The translations under genes and the position numbers were made by a program. Shown here piece after piece: positions 63,374 to 64,000 of a stretch of DNA of 64,000 nt; within the stretch, counting starts at the first letter, position 1, and every line of letters starts with the position of its first letter. The stretch comes from an uncultured Lachnospiraceae bacterium (GTDB lineage: Bacteria > Bacillota > Clostridia > Lachnospirales > Lachnospiraceae). The DNA is taken from positions 1 through 64,000 of the forward strand of contig CAJTSH010000004.1 in assembly GCA_910578885.1 (NCBI GenBank). The letters run 5' to 3'. Under the pieces are notes generated by a model, which was not told the origin of the DNA, did not search any database, and saw nothing but the letters and a program-made list of their open reading frames with translations.

Positions 63374-63454
63374 TGTCAAGAAAAAACACTTGACAACAGA
63401 AGCGCTTTGCTGTATGATACATAAGTCTTGTGTCAAGCAGAAACACTTGACACA
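63374..63454 (+). promoter_or_regulatory. ylxM-ffh promoter with two identical palindromic operators
   Basis: Promoter TTGACA (63390-63395), 17-bp spacer, TATGAT (63413-63418), a near-consensus sigma-A promoter. TGTCAAG-N8-CTTGACA occurs twice: at 63374-63395, overlapping the -35, and at 63431-63452, just after the start site. The second extends to TGTGTCAAG / CTTGACACA. The operators are 57 bp apart. They could bind a dimeric repressor, or form DNA or RNA hairpins. Confidence 0.75.
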
Positions 63455-63506
63455 GTAATTGTTACAGAATATCCGGTATAGTGCAAAGGACAGGGGTGGA
63501 TGTAAC

Positions 63507-63851
63507 ATGGAAGAAAAGGTAGAACAGGCATACCTGTATGATTTTTATGGAGAGCTGTTGAATGAGCATCAGAGAAGAATCTATGAGGATTTTATTTTTA
63601 ATGATTTGTCTTTGGGCGAAATTGCTTCCTGTGAAGGAATCAGCAGGCAGGGCGTGCATGATTTGATAAAGAGATGCAATAAGCTTTTGGCAGGCTACGA
63701 AGAGAAGCTGCATCTGGTGCGGAAGTTTCTGGATGCGAAACAGAAGGTGGAGCAGATTCACCGGCTTGCAGGAGAGTTGCGGAAATATGGCAGCAATATG
63801 GCGATTGAAGAAATTGAGAAGATTTCGAATCAGTTATTAGAGGAGCTATAA
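63507..63851 (+). CDS. ylxM: YlxM/p13-like SRP-associated DNA-binding protein
   Basis: 114 residues from the ATG at 63507, with AGGGGTGG upstream; an earlier in-frame ATG lacks support. It has a sigma-70 region 4-like helix-turn-helix (LSLGEIASCEGISRQGVHDL, about 36-55) and a coiled-coil C-terminus. It matches the YlxM family, which is encoded beside ffh and modulates the signal recognition particle. ffh follows after 1 bp. Confidence 0.92.
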   Translation: MEEKVEQAYLYDFYGELLNEHQRRIYEDFIFNDLSLGEIASCEGISRQGVHDLIKRCNKLLAGYEEKLHLVRKFLDAKQKVEQIHRLAGELRKYGSNMAIEEIEKISNQLLEEL

Positions 63852-63852
63852 T

Positions 63853-64000
63853 ATGGCATTTGACAGTTTATCAGAAAAACTTCAGAATGTGTTCAAAAAT
63901 TTAAGAAGCAAGGGGCGTTTGACAGAAGATGACGTCAAAGCGGCGTTGAAGGAAGTGAAGATGGCGCTGCTGGAAGCGGATGTAAATTTTAAAGTGGTGA
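63853..64000 (+). CDS. ffh: Signal recognition particle GTPase Ffh (5' part)
   Basis: The gene runs off the window; the 49 codons present begin MAFDSLSEKLQNVFKNLRSK and include LTEDDVKAALKEVKMALLEA, the N-terminal helical bundle of SRP54/Ffh. It brings signal-sequence-bearing ribosomes to the membrane with 4.5S RNA and FtsY. It starts at ATG 63853, directly after the ylxM stop, with AGAGGAG upstream. Confidence 0.93.
   Translation, partial: MAFDSLSEKLQNVFKNLRSKGRLTEDDVKAALKEVKMALLEADVNFKVV

Overview
The window looks like chromosomal DNA of a spore-forming, low-to-mid GC Clostridia bacterium, most likely Lachnospiraceae. The reasons are a Firmicutes-type division and cell-wall cluster, a spoIIGA-sigE/sigG locus, a Spo0E-like gene with Spo0A boxes, DUF1540 and DUF5717/DUF5716 proteins, and several large BspA-type surface proteins with Lys-rich C-terminal modules. 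Family assignments rest on motif recognition only; no database search was possible.

Layout. 1-2954: tail of an ABC exporter locus (GldF/GldG-like fusion plus a DUF4340 protein). 3154-9354: a MalT/LuxR-type ATPase regulator next to a 1216-residue secreted LRR protein it may control. 9609-11692: a chemoreceptor and a small membrane protein. 12066-15956: SEC-C protein, thrS, a Cys-rich DUF1540 protein and a zinc-dependent phospholipase C-like protein. 16140-16463: a 55-residue Spo0E-like phosphatase gene behind Spo0A boxes. 16593-28533: division cluster mraZ-rsmH-ftsL-pbp-pbp-mraY-murD-ftsW-divIB-ftsZ, with a MraZ operator array and no murG or ftsA. 28703-30061: a hemerythrin/response-regulator fusion. 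30118-34442: spoIIGA-sigE, an RNase J-like MBL/beta-CASP protein, and sigG on the opposite strand. 34532-37427: a coiled-coil protein and nfnAB, the electron-bifurcating transhydrogenase.

37466-42890 is accessory: Rpn-type and Uma2-type PD-(D/E)XK proteins, a PepSY protein, a secreted transglutaminase-LRR protein and an Rpn remnant. 42891-46026 (minus strand): a YtrA-type GntR/ABC operon and a CobD/HisC-like aminotransferase. 46049-53441: a five-gene operon (DUF5717 giant protein, Hsp70/actin-like DUF5716, TPR protein, coiled-coil membrane protein, PAP2 phosphatase), which is the best candidate here for an undescribed system. 53536-55210: a second intact Uma2, two small orphan genes and a decayed Uma2 fragment. 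55508-63317: two very large secreted, repeat-bearing surface proteins. 63374-64000: start of the ylxM-ffh operon, behind a duplicated palindromic operator.

The most notable non-coding signals are: two inverted copies of a 144-bp multi-hairpin element, one just upstream of ftsZ; a 10-bp-period MraZ array; twin TGTCAAG-N8-CTTGACA palindromes over the ylxM promoter; Spo0A boxes at spoIIGA and at the Spo0E-like gene; and a ribosome-binding site buried in a terminator-like hairpin between the two PBP genes. No rRNA, tRNA, CRISPR array or intact insertion sequence was seen.
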